The position numbers and the translations under genes were made by a program. DNA of 64,000 nt, taken from positions 526,608 to 590,607 of the forward strand of contig NZ_LMVM01000012.1 of the NCBI RefSeq assembly GCF_002287175.1, written 5' to 3'. The stretch's first letter is position 1. Each line of letters begins with the position of its first letter. This DNA comes from Methanobacterium bryantii. GTDB lineage: Archaea; Methanobacteriota; Methanobacteria; Methanobacteriales; Methanobacteriaceae. Shown here one piece after another: positions 1 through 7,552 of the stretch. The notes under the pieces are model-generated. The model worked only from the letters and a program-made list of their open reading frames with translations, made no database searches and was not told the origin of the DNA.

Positions 1-143
1 CTTTTCATATTGGTGCCGGATTAAATGTTGGATTAACAAAAGAAGAAATAATTGAAACCATAGTGCTTATGAATATTTATGCTGGATTTCCTGCATCATT
101 AAATGGCATTGCTGTGGCAAAAAAAGTGTTTACAGATCTTTAG
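1..143 (+). CDS. Carboxymuconolactone decarboxylase family protein, C-terminal end
   Basis: Partial gene entering from the left edge; the reading frame starts at base 3 and ends at TAG 141-143. The 46 visible residues include an HIGAGLNVG segment and a YAGFPASLNG segment, which match the end of the AhpD-like carboxymuconolactone decarboxylase fold. Small proteins of this family in methanogens are often linked to peroxide or thiol redox chemistry, which suits the redox genes that follow. The catalytic CxxC part would lie upstream of the window and cannot be checked. Confidence 0.75.
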   Translation, partial: FHIGAGLNVGLTKEEIIETIVLMNIYAGFPASLNGIAVAKKVFTDL

Positions 144-298
144 ATGGTTCAATATATTGGGGTGTCTGTTAACTGAGTATAATTTTTATTGTACGTGTAT
201 TGAATTTTGAGTTTCAATATACTTGTGACTTTGTTTTTAAACCATAGGAGCAATTCCATTTAAGCTTCTTAAAGTATATTTTTATAAAAATTTTTTAA

Positions 299-347
299 TT
301 ATCGTATAACCGATAATTATAAATACTATCTATCGGATAACCAATAC
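299..347 (+). promoter_or_regulatory. Promoter with two copies of an operator-like repeat
   Basis: Two related 16-bp sites of form TATCGnATAACCnATA lie at 300-315 and 331-346, 31 bp apart (about three helical turns). The first sits in a perfect inverted repeat, TTATCG-6-CGATAA. Between them is an archaeal TATA-like box (ATTATAAATA, about 317-326), which predicts transcription from about 350. Sites on both sides of a TATA box suggest a repressor that blocks TBP/TFB, for example of the ArsR or MarR winged-helix type. The regulator is not encoded nearby. Confidence 0.55.
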
Positions 348-375
348 TACATAAAAAGAAGAGGAGGTGAAATCC

Positions 376-468
376 ATGCTAGTGGAATTTGATTTACCAC
401 ACTGGTGCTGCGGCCCTAAAGGATGTCAGCTAGAAATAGAATACGGTGAAATGATTGATGCAGAATAA
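376..468 (+). CDS. 30-residue Cys-rich small protein
   Basis: A short ORF with an excellent ribosome binding site (GGAGGTGA, 363-370) six bases before ATG 376 and directly downstream of the double-operator promoter. The peptide has a CCGPKGC segment at residues 11-17 and an acidic C-terminal half. Three clustered cysteines could bind metal or act as a redox or sensor site. I do not recognise a family. It is the first ORF of the predicted transcript and is followed by a terminator-like hairpin, so it could be a true small protein or a leader peptide. Confidence 0.5.
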   Translation: MLVEFDLPHWCCGPKGCQLEIEYGEMIDAE

Positions 469-525
469 TGAAAAAGGGAGGTAAACCATTCAGTATGCTG
501 CTCAATTATTATCTTGTACACTACA

Positions 526-562
526 AATCCTAAAATTCTCGAATCACAGAGTTTTTAGGGTT
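526..562 (+). terminator. Hairpin between the small Cys-rich ORF and the flavin reductase-like gene
   Basis: AATCCTAAAA (526-535) pairs with TTTTAGGGTT (553-562) to give a 10-bp stem including one G-U pair, with a 17-nt loop. It is followed by a T-rich run. It could partly terminate the transcript of the small ORF or act as an attenuator or mRNA-stability element before the gene at 590. Confidence 0.4.
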
Positions 563-589
563 AAATTTTAATTTTATGGTGATGATAAT

Positions 590-1018
590 ATGAAAAGAAG
601 TAGATACGCAACTCCAATTTTTATAATTGGAACTCATGATGAAGAAGGTAATCCAAATGCTATAAATGCTATATTAAGGGAGATGTCATGTTCTGATCCT
701 CAGCATATTTCAATTTCTATAAAAGAAACTACCAGTACACATAAAAATATTCTATATAATGAAGCTTTTACTGTAAATATCCCATCTCAGACTTATATTG
801 ATGAAATAGATGATTTAAAAATAGAATGTGGAAAACATGAAGATAAATTTACCTCAAGTGGATTAACTCCTGTTAAAAGTGAACTTGTAGATGCCCCATA
901 TGTCATGGAGTTTCCCCTAGCTTTAGAATGTAAACTTGTTAATGCAACTGAAATGGGATTATGCACCAGTTTTACAGGTGAAATTCTGGATGCGAAATGG
1001 ATAGAGAGTTCATGTTGA
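590..1018 (+). CDS. Flavin reductase-like FMN-binding protein, C-terminally short
   Basis: The 142-residue product matches the flavin reductase-like split-barrel family. It shows the N-terminal pattern ATPIFIIGTHDEEGNPNA, the INAILREMSCSDP strand region, and a FTVNIPS segment at about residues 60-66. Family members are usually near 190 residues; here the ORF stops just after FTGEILDAKW, so the final third is absent and no continuation was found downstream in any frame. ATG 590 is preceded by GGTGAT at 579-584, and an in-frame stop lies at 569. It may still bind FMN, or it may be a decaying gene. It lies downstream of the operator-controlled promoter. Confidence 0.7.
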   Translation: MKRSRYATPIFIIGTHDEEGNPNAINAILREMSCSDPQHISISIKETTSTHKNILYNEAFTVNIPSQTYIDEIDDLKIECGKHEDKFTSSGLTPVKSELVDAPYVMEFPLALECKLVNATEMGLCTSFTGEILDAKWIESSC

Positions 1019-1146
1019 ACTTATCTTTATTTAAAAATTGATTTTAAAACCTTTAAACATGTTTTATTCATTTAATAATTATTATTTTAAAATAATAGGA
1101 TTTTATATGGGTTAAAAAGCAAATTAAATGGTATAGTAACTAAAGT

Positions 1147-1713
1147 ATGGGTAGTGATAAATTGAACGAAGTTTTAAAAAATATTAAAAGCAGAAGGAGC
1201 ATTAGAAAATACCGCGGCGAACAAATTAAAGATGAAGAACTTGATATGATACTCGAAGCGGCCGTATATGCTCCAACGGGACATAACGATCAGCCATGGC
1301 ACTTCACGGTTATACAGAATAAAGAACTAATTGATGAAATGAGTGCAGAATCTAAAAAGTTAATGGCAGAATCATCAGTTGGCTGGATGGTTAATATGGG
1401 AAAATCCGAGCATTTACATCTTTTTTACAATGCTCCAACTGTAGTGGTGGTTTCTGGGAAAAAAGATGCAATATCCCCACTTGTCGACTGCTGTGCAGCC
1501 ATTCAAAACATGTTAATTGCTGCAGAAAGTCTGAATATTGGTTCCTGCTGGATTGGTCTTGTTAAATTTTTCTTTGAAAGTGAGGAAAATGTTGCAAAAT
1601 TTAACCTGCCTGAAGATTATGAACCTTATTATGCGGTCTGTTTAGGATACAAGGACTCCTCTAATAATAGAGCGCCTGAAAGAAATAAAAACGTTGTAAA
1701 TTACATAAAGTAA
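1147..1713 (+). CDS. Nitroreductase family protein
   Basis: The 188-residue product begins with the family signature RRSIRKYRGEQI (residues 17-28), continues with LEAAVYAPTGHNDQPWHF, where the N-Q-P-W segment lines the FMN site, and ends with a VCLGYKD segment. Such proteins are FMN-dependent NAD(P)H or F420H2-linked reductases of nitro compounds, quinones or flavins; the substrate cannot be told from sequence. No strong Shine-Dalgarno precedes ATG 1147. A second paralogue lies at 2688, and the cluster also carries an EFR1 protein and an FMN reductase, pointing to electron disposal or redox stress. Confidence 0.85.
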   Translation: MGSDKLNEVLKNIKSRRSIRKYRGEQIKDEELDMILEAAVYAPTGHNDQPWHFTVIQNKELIDEMSAESKKLMAESSVGWMVNMGKSEHLHLFYNAPTVVVVSGKKDAISPLVDCCAAIQNMLIAAESLNIGSCWIGLVKFFFESEENVAKFNLPEDYEPYYAVCLGYKDSSNNRAPERNKNVVNYIK

Positions 1714-1720
1714 TTCTTTT

Positions 1721-1807
1721 CGCTTAGAAAAAGTAAAAATATATGAATGGAATAATTCCTATTTCCGCTTAAAAAAAGCAAAACACGTGAATTATATGGA
1801 ATAAATT
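1721..1807. repeat. Imperfect 45-bp direct repeat
   Basis: Two related copies start with CGCTTAGAAAAAGTAAAA (1721) and CGCTTAAAAAAAGCAAAA (1766), and both run into GAAT...GGAATAA. They fill the gap between the first nitroreductase and the EFR1 gene. They may be a duplicated promoter segment; no protein is encoded. Confidence 0.4.
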
Positions 1808-1902
1808 TATTTATGCTCTTAAAAATCATAAATTATAATGAGATGATATGAAATAATTTAACTGATTAAATATTTCAGCAACTTGACTACGGAGGAAATT
1901 AG

Positions 1903-2670
1903 ATGATTTTTTATTTTTCAGGCACTGGAAACTCACTATACGCTGCCCAAAAGCTGCATGAATCTGGTGAAGGGGAACTTATTGATATGGCTGGTGCATT
2001 AAATGAAAAACACTTTAAATATAAAGTACCTGAGGGTGAAAAAGTGGGTATAGTGTTTCCAGTTTATTTTTATGGGCTGCCTACAATTGTAGATGAATTT
2101 ATGGATAAATTAACGATAGAAAGCGATGGAAGTCCATTTATTTACACTGTTATCACATGCGGCGGATCCATTGGGCATGCAGATAAAATGATTGCAGATA
2201 AGCTTAAACAGAAAAATCTCCAGTTAAACAGTGCTTTTTCTATTAAGATGCCCAGCAACTATGTCATAATGTATGATACACCAGATAAGGAAAAACAGGA
2301 TTTAACCCTTCGAGAGGCAGAAAAACAAATAGAGAAAATAGTTGGATTTTTGGAAGTTAATAAAAAAGGTAACTTTGTCTCTAATCGCAGTTATTTTGCC
2401 TTATTGTCGCCGATTGCATATAAATTATATGGAACTTACCGTAAGACTAAAAAATTTTATGCTACTGATGCATGTACCAGCTGCGGCTTATGTGAAGAGA
2501 TATGCCCTTCTAAGACAATACATCTTTCATCTGGAAAACCGGAATGGATAAATGAAAAATGCAGTCACTGCAGTGCATGTATCAACAGATGTCCTACACA
2601 GGCAATTCAATATGGTAATGCCACAGAAAAACGGGGACGTTATGTAAATCCTAATGTGAAATTTAGTTAA
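1903..2670 (+). CDS. EFR1 family flavodoxin-ferredoxin
   Basis: The 255-residue protein joins an N-terminal flavodoxin-like domain (FSGTGNSLYAAQ, residues 5-16, is the FMN phosphate loop) to a C-terminal two-cluster ferredoxin. The [4Fe-4S] motifs are C191-C194-C197-C201 and C220-C223-C226-C230. This is the arrangement called EFR1 (ferrodoxin), common in anaerobes and thought to pass electrons between reduced ferredoxin and flavin enzymes. A GGAGGA site precedes ATG 1903. The next gene, a nitroreductase, starts 17 bp after its stop, so the two are likely co-transcribed and may be redox partners. Confidence 0.88.
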   Translation: MIFYFSGTGNSLYAAQKLHESGEGELIDMAGALNEKHFKYKVPEGEKVGIVFPVYFYGLPTIVDEFMDKLTIESDGSPFIYTVITCGGSIGHADKMIADKLKQKNLQLNSAFSIKMPSNYVIMYDTPDKEKQDLTLREAEKQIEKIVGFLEVNKKGNFVSNRSYFALLSPIAYKLYGTYRKTKKFYATDACTSCGLCEEICPSKTIHLSSGKPEWINEKCSHCSACINRCPTQAIQYGNATEKRGRYVNPNVKFS

Positions 2671-2687
2671 AAAGGAGTTATTTTACT

Positions 2688-3257
2688 ATGGAATTTTTTG
2701 ATTTAGTTAAAAAAAGGAGATCTGTTCGAAAATATAAGGTCCAACCCGTGGATAAAGAAGATATTTTGAAGATACTGGAAGCTGCTAATTGGGCGCCGTC
2801 TGCAATGAACTGGCAGCCGTGGGAATTTATAGTTGTATCTGGCGAACTTCTTAAACCTCTTGCTAATAGTTTCAAGGCTGTTGTAGAAAAAATAATGTAC
2901 GAATCAGAGACTTTCGATGATGAGTTCGTAAAGTTTGCAGCCCATTATGGTGGAGCTCCTGTAGTTATAGTAGTGCTCACTGGAGCAAGTGAGAAATCTA
3001 ATGTGAGAAAAGCGAATCTTGAAAGTACAAGTGCTGCTATGGAAAATTTGGTACTCGCAGCGACTAATCTAGGATTGGGCACATGCTGGATGACAGGACC
3101 TCTCCATGATGAGAATAACTTACGCAGTATTTTGGATATTTCGCCTGACAAAGAGATCGTTGCAGTAACACCTTTAGGATATCCTGATGAAGTTCCAGAG
3201 CCACGCCCACGATTAGATGCAGATCTAAAACAAAAGGTTAGATGGTTAGGTTATTAA
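2688..3257 (+). CDS. Nitroreductase family protein
   Basis: The 189-residue second nitroreductase of the cluster begins MEFFDLVKKRRSVRKYK and has the WAPSAMNWQPWEF segment (about residues 31-43) and a LGLGTCWMTGPL segment near residues 127-138. It is as close to generic FMN-dependent nitroreductases as to its neighbour at 1147, so the pair does not look like a very recent duplication. AAGGAG lies just before ATG 2688. Tight spacing with the EFR1 gene upstream (17 bp) and the FMN reductase downstream (24 bp) indicates a three-gene operon. Confidence 0.87.
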   Translation: MEFFDLVKKRRSVRKYKVQPVDKEDILKILEAANWAPSAMNWQPWEFIVVSGELLKPLANSFKAVVEKIMYESETFDDEFVKFAAHYGGAPVVIVVLTGASEKSNVRKANLESTSAAMENLVLAATNLGLGTCWMTGPLHDENNLRSILDISPDKEIVAVTPLGYPDEVPEPRPRLDADLKQKVRWLGY

Positions 3258-3281
3258 TTTTATTTCAAATGGAGGTATAAT

Positions 3282-3929
3282 ATGAAGGTAATTGCAGTCA
3301 ATGGTAGTCCAAGGAAGAGCTGGAATACTGCGACTTTACTTAAAAAGGTTCTTGAAGGGGCTGAGTCTCAAGGGGCTAAAACTGAATTAGTTAATCTTTA
3401 TGATTTAGATTTTAAAGGGTGTAAAAGTTGTTTTTCGTGTAAAACTAAGGGCAGTAAAAGTTATGGTAAATGTGCAGTTAAAGATGACTTAACTCCTATA
3501 TTAGAAAGAATTGAAGAAGCAGATGCTGTTATTTTAGGCTCTCCAATTTATTTGGGGACAGTCACTGGTGAAATGAGGTCGTTAATTGAGCGTTTGATAT
3601 TTCCGTATTTAACATATACTGAGCCTATACAGTCTCTTTTCCCCAAAAAGATCCATTCTGCATTTATTTACACCATGAATATTGCTGAAGAACAGATAGA
3701 ATCGTATGGATATGCTACACACTTCAATACCAATGAAAATTATCTCAGGTTGATATTTGGAGAGGCAGAATCACTCTTCAGCTATGATACGTATCAGTTC
3801 AGAGACTATTCTAGGGTACTTGCTACTCGTTTTGATGAGAAGAGGAAAGCAAAAAGGCGGAGAGAAGTGTTTCCAGAAGACTGCCAGAAGGCTTTTGAGA
3901 TGGGAGCTAGATTTGCTAAAAATGAGTAA
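3282..3929 (+). CDS. Flavodoxin family protein / NAD(P)H-dependent FMN reductase
   Basis: The 215-residue product starts with MKVIAVNGSPRKSWNT, the flavin-phosphate loop of iron-sulfur flavoprotein/NADPH-dependent FMN reductases. It has a Cys-rich CKSCFSCKTKGSKSYGKC stretch at residues 47-64 and then ILGSPIYLGTVTGEMR near residues 85-100. The Cys motif resembles the compact cluster site of archaeal iron-sulfur flavoproteins (Isf), though spacing varies, so a [4Fe-4S] cluster is possible rather than certain. A GGAGGT site precedes ATG 3282. It is the last gene of the redox operon. Confidence 0.82.
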   Translation: MKVIAVNGSPRKSWNTATLLKKVLEGAESQGAKTELVNLYDLDFKGCKSCFSCKTKGSKSYGKCAVKDDLTPILERIEEADAVILGSPIYLGTVTGEMRSLIERLIFPYLTYTEPIQSLFPKKIHSAFIYTMNIAEEQIESYGYATHFNTNENYLRLIFGEAESLFSYDTYQFRDYSRVLATRFDEKRKAKRRREVFPEDCQKAFEMGARFAKNE

Positions 3930-3984
3930 GAAGATTGATTGTATATTTGATCAATCTAAAAATTAATTTTTAAATTAAATAAAA

Positions 3985-4245
3985 TTAAGCTTCGGCTTTT
4001 AATATATCCAGTTTGGCCTTAGCTTTTTTAAATGCCTTTAAAAATGAATCATCATCCTTTGTAGGGATAATTTCTAGTCCTAATTTTCGTTGCTCATCGA
4101 TCCATTCTATAGAAAATACAGGGATATCGATTTTTATAGGCTCTTCTGTTGGGTTTACAACGATGATGTTCCTATATGGAAAATCGACTTCAACGATGTA
4201 TCCTCCAACACTTATGATATGGAGAGGTCTTACTACGAATTTCAT
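3985..4245 (-). CDS. ehbP: Energy-converting hydrogenase B subunit P
   Basis: A small soluble-looking 86-residue protein with the segment VEVDFPYRNIIVVNPTEE in its middle and a Lys/Ala-rich end. I chose ATG at 4245 because GAGGA lies just upstream and this start avoids overlap with ehbO; a longer frame opens at 4311. It is assigned by position as the last gene of the ehb operon in the order known from Methanothermobacter, where ehbP follows ehbO. No metal-binding motif or membrane segment is visible and its role in the complex is unknown. No ehbQ candidate follows. Confidence 0.75.
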   Translation of the reverse strand: MKFVVRPLHIISVGGYIVEVDFPYRNIIVVNPTEEPIKIDIPVFSIEWIDEQRKLGLEIIPTKDDDSFLKAFKKAKAKLDILKAEA

Positions 4246-4291
4246 ATTACTGTCCTCATGATCTATTTTTCTGGATATTAACTTAATTTTT

Positions 4292-5290
4292 TTACAGGAA
4301 AGATGCAGCAATAGCTACTGCACCTAATATGGAAGTAACAGCTACAACGGGGTAAAACTGTTTGAATGTGAATACTGGGGAGAATGCACTCATTGATGCA
4401 ATCAAAATTGGGAATATTATTGCTGTTGCAAGTGTTACCAGTATTCCTGGGCTGAACAGGTTTGGTGGTATTCCGATGAACATGGTTGTAAATAAGCTTG
4501 CAAGCACGAATATCAATAAACCCTTTGTGATATAAGTGTATGCCCTGTATTTTGACATGTACTCGAGCATTGGTCCTTCTATAACGTCTGCTTTGGTTTT
4601 CATTATGGCAAATGGGTATTCGTTGAGTAATATCATGGAACCAATGAAATATACGACAGCACCTATGGCGCCAGCTACAGTAAAGAGTACTGGACCATGT
4701 AACTGCTGAAATGCAATTATATTGCTGAGGTATATGCTTTTAGACATTGCAACAGGCACGAAAAGCGCTATGTAAAGTGGGAATGACCCGAAAGCTATAA
4801 GTCTAAATGCACGCAGGGTACTCAGTTCTTCAATAAATGAACGTGTTGCATCCACGTGTTTAGCTCCTTTTGCATGGTCTGGGAAAGGCATGTTTACTGA
4901 TAATACTGATTTGGAAAGTGAACCCATAAACATGTATGTGATCTCTTCAACTTTTAGCAATCCCACAACTGCTATAATGCTCGCTAATCCTCCCAAGAAG
5001 TACATTTGGGGCATTATGATTAATAATATGGCTGTTACTATAATTAAGCTGATTAAAGGAATTGCATTGTACAATCTGGGCATTGGAGAGTTTGGAGTTA
5101 CGGCCTCTTTAAAGAAAAATTTGATTGGAGCCATGAGCCCCGGACTTGAGATGGGAGGGCCTACTCTCTGTTGAATTCTTGCTTGAACGAACTTTCTTTC
5201 AATACCTGGAAGCCAGACACTGACTGCAAATGCTATAATTAATGTTCCAACCACTGCAATTGCCGAACTTATAATCATTGATGTATCCAT
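4292..5290 (-). CDS. ehbO: Energy-converting hydrogenase B subunit O (membrane anchor, NuoH-like)
   Basis: The 332-residue polytopic membrane protein has about eight hydrophobic helices. It carries the NuoH/HyfC-type cytoplasmic segment ERKFVQARIQQRVGP (residues 31-45) after the first helix, and the conserved SKSVLSVNMPFPD loop. In complex I-related hydrogenases this subunit forms the interface between the NiFe/FeS module and the ion-translocating module. AGGAG precedes ATG 5290. It lies between ehbN and ehbP with short gaps, in the standard operon order. Confidence 0.9.
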   Translation of the reverse strand: MDTSMIISSAIAVVGTLIIAFAVSVWLPGIERKFVQARIQQRVGPPISSPGLMAPIKFFFKEAVTPNSPMPRLYNAIPLISLIIVTAILLIIMPQMYFLGGLASIIAVVGLLKVEEITYMFMGSLSKSVLSVNMPFPDHAKGAKHVDATRSFIEELSTLRAFRLIAFGSFPLYIALFVPVAMSKSIYLSNIIAFQQLHGPVLFTVAGAIGAVVYFIGSMILLNEYPFAIMKTKADVIEGPMLEYMSKYRAYTYITKGLLIFVLASLFTTMFIGIPPNLFSPGILVTLATAIIFPILIASMSAFSPVFTFKQFYPVVAVTSILGAVAIAASFL

Positions 5291-5355
5291 TTGCCATTTC
5301 TCCTAACTTTTATTAGACTTATTTGTTGATATTAATTTTAAAAATTTGAATAAGT

Positions 5356-6522
5356 TTAGATGATCTTGTTCTGTTTATTTGTTTTTTTGAGTGGATGATC
5401 CACTATTTGTATTGCACGGTCAGTGCATGTAAAACATGGATCGCACTGAACTATTGCTAATTGTGCTTCGGTTATGTGAGTTCCTATACAGGCATGTTCC
5501 ATTGCATTTATATTTGTTATGGAGGGTGTCCTGATTATAGAATTTCTTACTCTTCCATCCTCTAATCTGTAAGAGTGGTAGAGTTTACCCCTTGGTGCTT
5601 CTATATAACTTCTTATTATGCCTGTATCCTGCATTTCCCAGCTTCTATTTGTGATTTTTCCTTCTGGAAGGTCTTTAACAGCCTGTCTTATTATTTTTAT
5701 AGCTTCAAAAATCTCAAGTGCACGCATTAAAAGGTTGGATTTAACATCCCCATCATCTTGGGTAATTACCTCAAATTCAAATGGGTCATACTGCCTCATG
5801 TCTCTCCTTAAATCTACTTCAACTCCTGTTGAACGGAGTGTTGGTCCTGTTGCAGCTAATCTAAGGGCATCTTCTTTACTAAGTGCAGCAACTCCTGTTA
5901 TACGGGACATGATCATGGGGTCTCTTGTGAACCTGTCTGCAAATTCTGTCATTTTCTCTTCGATAAGATCCATGCCTTCACTGATTTTCTGTATCCTCAT
6001 TTCATTTAGATCTGAACGGGGTCTTATACCTCCAATTACAGGGACACCGTACTGGACACGGTTACCTCCAATCATTCGGAGGAGTTCCATTACAGTCTCT
6101 CTTATGTAAAATATCCTCATTGAAAATGTTTCATGACCTAAAACCTCGCATCCATGGGCTAGATAAAGTAAATGGCTGTGTAACCTCTCAAGTTCGCTCA
6201 TAATAAGCCTTATATATTCTGCTCTTGGAGGAACATCAATTTCAAGCCCTTTTTCAGCTACAAGGCATGAGTTCCAGATGTGGATATGGGAACATATTCC
6301 ACATATTTTTTCTGTAAGGGCATTTGCCTTTTCAACAGGCAGCCCTTCCATTATTCTTTCAATTCCCCTGTGGTTGACACCTATGGTTATCTCGGCATCT
6401 CTTACATATTCATCTTCAACAAATAATCTTACTCTGTATGGTTCTAATGCTGCAGAGTGTACTGTTCCTAAAGGAACTTCTGTTTCGATTACTTTGCTGT
6501 TAACCTGGTTATTGTTACTCAT
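5356..6522 (-). CDS. ehbN: Energy-converting hydrogenase B large subunit (NiFe)
   Basis: The 388-residue catalytic subunit holds both nickel-binding motifs: CGIC at residues 74-77 and DPCFTC with C363 and C366. It is of the short complex I-like (NuoD/HycE) type. The chain continues about 22 residues after the second motif, so the usual C-terminal maturation cleavage after a His/Arg is not evident; group 4 enzymes differ in this. With EhbM it should oxidise H2 and pass electrons to ferredoxin. It is located 61 bp downstream of ehbM. Confidence 0.95.
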   Translation of the reverse strand: MSNNNQVNSKVIETEVPLGTVHSAALEPYRVRLFVEDEYVRDAEITIGVNHRGIERIMEGLPVEKANALTEKICGICSHIHIWNSCLVAEKGLEIDVPPRAEYIRLIMSELERLHSHLLYLAHGCEVLGHETFSMRIFYIRETVMELLRMIGGNRVQYGVPVIGGIRPRSDLNEMRIQKISEGMDLIEEKMTEFADRFTRDPMIMSRITGVAALSKEDALRLAATGPTLRSTGVEVDLRRDMRQYDPFEFEVITQDDGDVKSNLLMRALEIFEAIKIIRQAVKDLPEGKITNRSWEMQDTGIIRSYIEAPRGKLYHSYRLEDGRVRNSIIRTPSITNINAMEHACIGTHITEAQLAIVQCDPCFTCTDRAIQIVDHPLKKTNKQNKII

Positions 6523-6582
6523 AATATATCCCTGCTAAATAAGCTTATTTTTCCCTAATTCATTAAGTATAATTCAATAATT

Positions 6583-7035
6583 TTATTTTGCATTTAATAG
6601 TAAAGGTAAAGCTGATACAACTCCTGATAAAACATCTTCTGGCCTTACGGCACATCCTGGGACTTTAGCATCTACTGGTATGATCTGATCAACAGGTCCG
6701 GCTATTTCTTCAGAGGGAATATCTCCATGGATGTTCTTGTAAACTCCGCCCATTGTTGCACATGCTCCTGCTGCTACAACAGCTTTAGGCTCTGGAATTG
6801 ATTCGTAAATTGCTTTTAAAGGTGCTTCTACATGTTTTGTAACAGGCCCTGTAACTACAAGCACGTCTGCTTCCCTGGGGTTCCATGTTAAAAATACTTT
6901 GTACTGTTCTGCGTCGTATTTTGGCGAAAGTATACAGTTTACTATTTCTATATCGCAGCCATTACATCCTCCAGTATATACAAGCATCACATGTACGGCT
7001 CTTGCTCTTGAATATGATTTTAGACTCAAATTCAT
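6583..7035 (-). CDS. ehbM: Energy-converting hydrogenase B small subunit
   Basis: The 150-residue NuoB-like small subunit carries the proximal [4Fe-4S] cluster. The ligand cysteines visible are C24 and C27 (GGCNGCD), C92 (GACATMGG) and C128 (VPGCAV). It sits between the NiFe site of EhbN and the ferredoxin-type subunits EhbL/EhbK. Lack of extra FeS domains is normal for group 4 hydrogenases. It is encoded just upstream of ehbN. Confidence 0.93.
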   Translation of the reverse strand: MNLSLKSYSRARAVHVMLVYTGGCNGCDIEIVNCILSPKYDAEQYKVFLTWNPREADVLVVTGPVTKHVEAPLKAIYESIPEPKAVVAAGACATMGGVYKNIHGDIPSEEIAGPVDQIIPVDAKVPGCAVRPEDVLSGVVSALPLLLNAK

Positions 7036-7054
7036 CCCTCTTAGTGATTAATTA

Positions 7055-7552
7055 TTATTTAGAATTTTGATCTTCTCTTTTTCTTATTACTGCATTGTCA
7101 GAGAGAAACTTGGAAATATAAGCTATTTTGTCTTCAGATATCTTAACTGGCTTTTCAAGAAGTTCTTTTATATCTGGATTCACGTCTCCAACATCATTTG
7201 GATGTATAGTACCTGCTTCTCCGAATAATGCATAAAGCGGACAAAAATCATGACAATGATAACAATGCACACATTTTAAAGTATTCAGCTCTGGTTTTTC
7301 TTTTTTAATGATGCCTTCTATTACTTCAACAGGTTCTTCAAGGCTTACCATTTCTATCGCGCCTGTTGGGCATACATTTTTACATCCAGAACATCCAATA
7401 CAGGGTACTTCAGCAACCTTATCTGTAGGCACAATTTCTCCATTCAGGATTTTATTTCGAAGTTCCATGTCAGTTACTCGATCTGATGCGAAAAGAATCC
7501 TTTTTACGTTGCTGTATACTCCCTCTAAAAATATGATGCCTAAGTTTTTCAT
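7055..7552 (-). CDS. ehbL: Energy-converting hydrogenase B subunit L, two-cluster ferredoxin
   Basis: The 165-residue protein has two [4Fe-4S] motifs: C51-C54-C57-C61 (CIGCSGCKNVCP) and C94-C97-C100-C104 (CVHCYHCHDFCP). It corresponds to the NuoI-like electron-carrying subunit that links the NiFe module with external ferredoxin. Its start overlaps the stop of ehbK by 4 bp, showing translational coupling. Confidence 0.92.
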   Translation of the reverse strand: MKNLGIIFLEGVYSNVKRILFASDRVTDMELRNKILNGEIVPTDKVAEVPCIGCSGCKNVCPTGAIEMVSLEEPVEVIEGIIKKEKPELNTLKCVHCYHCHDFCPLYALFGEAGTIHPNDVGDVNPDIKELLEKPVKISEDKIAYISKFLSDNAVIRKREDQNSK

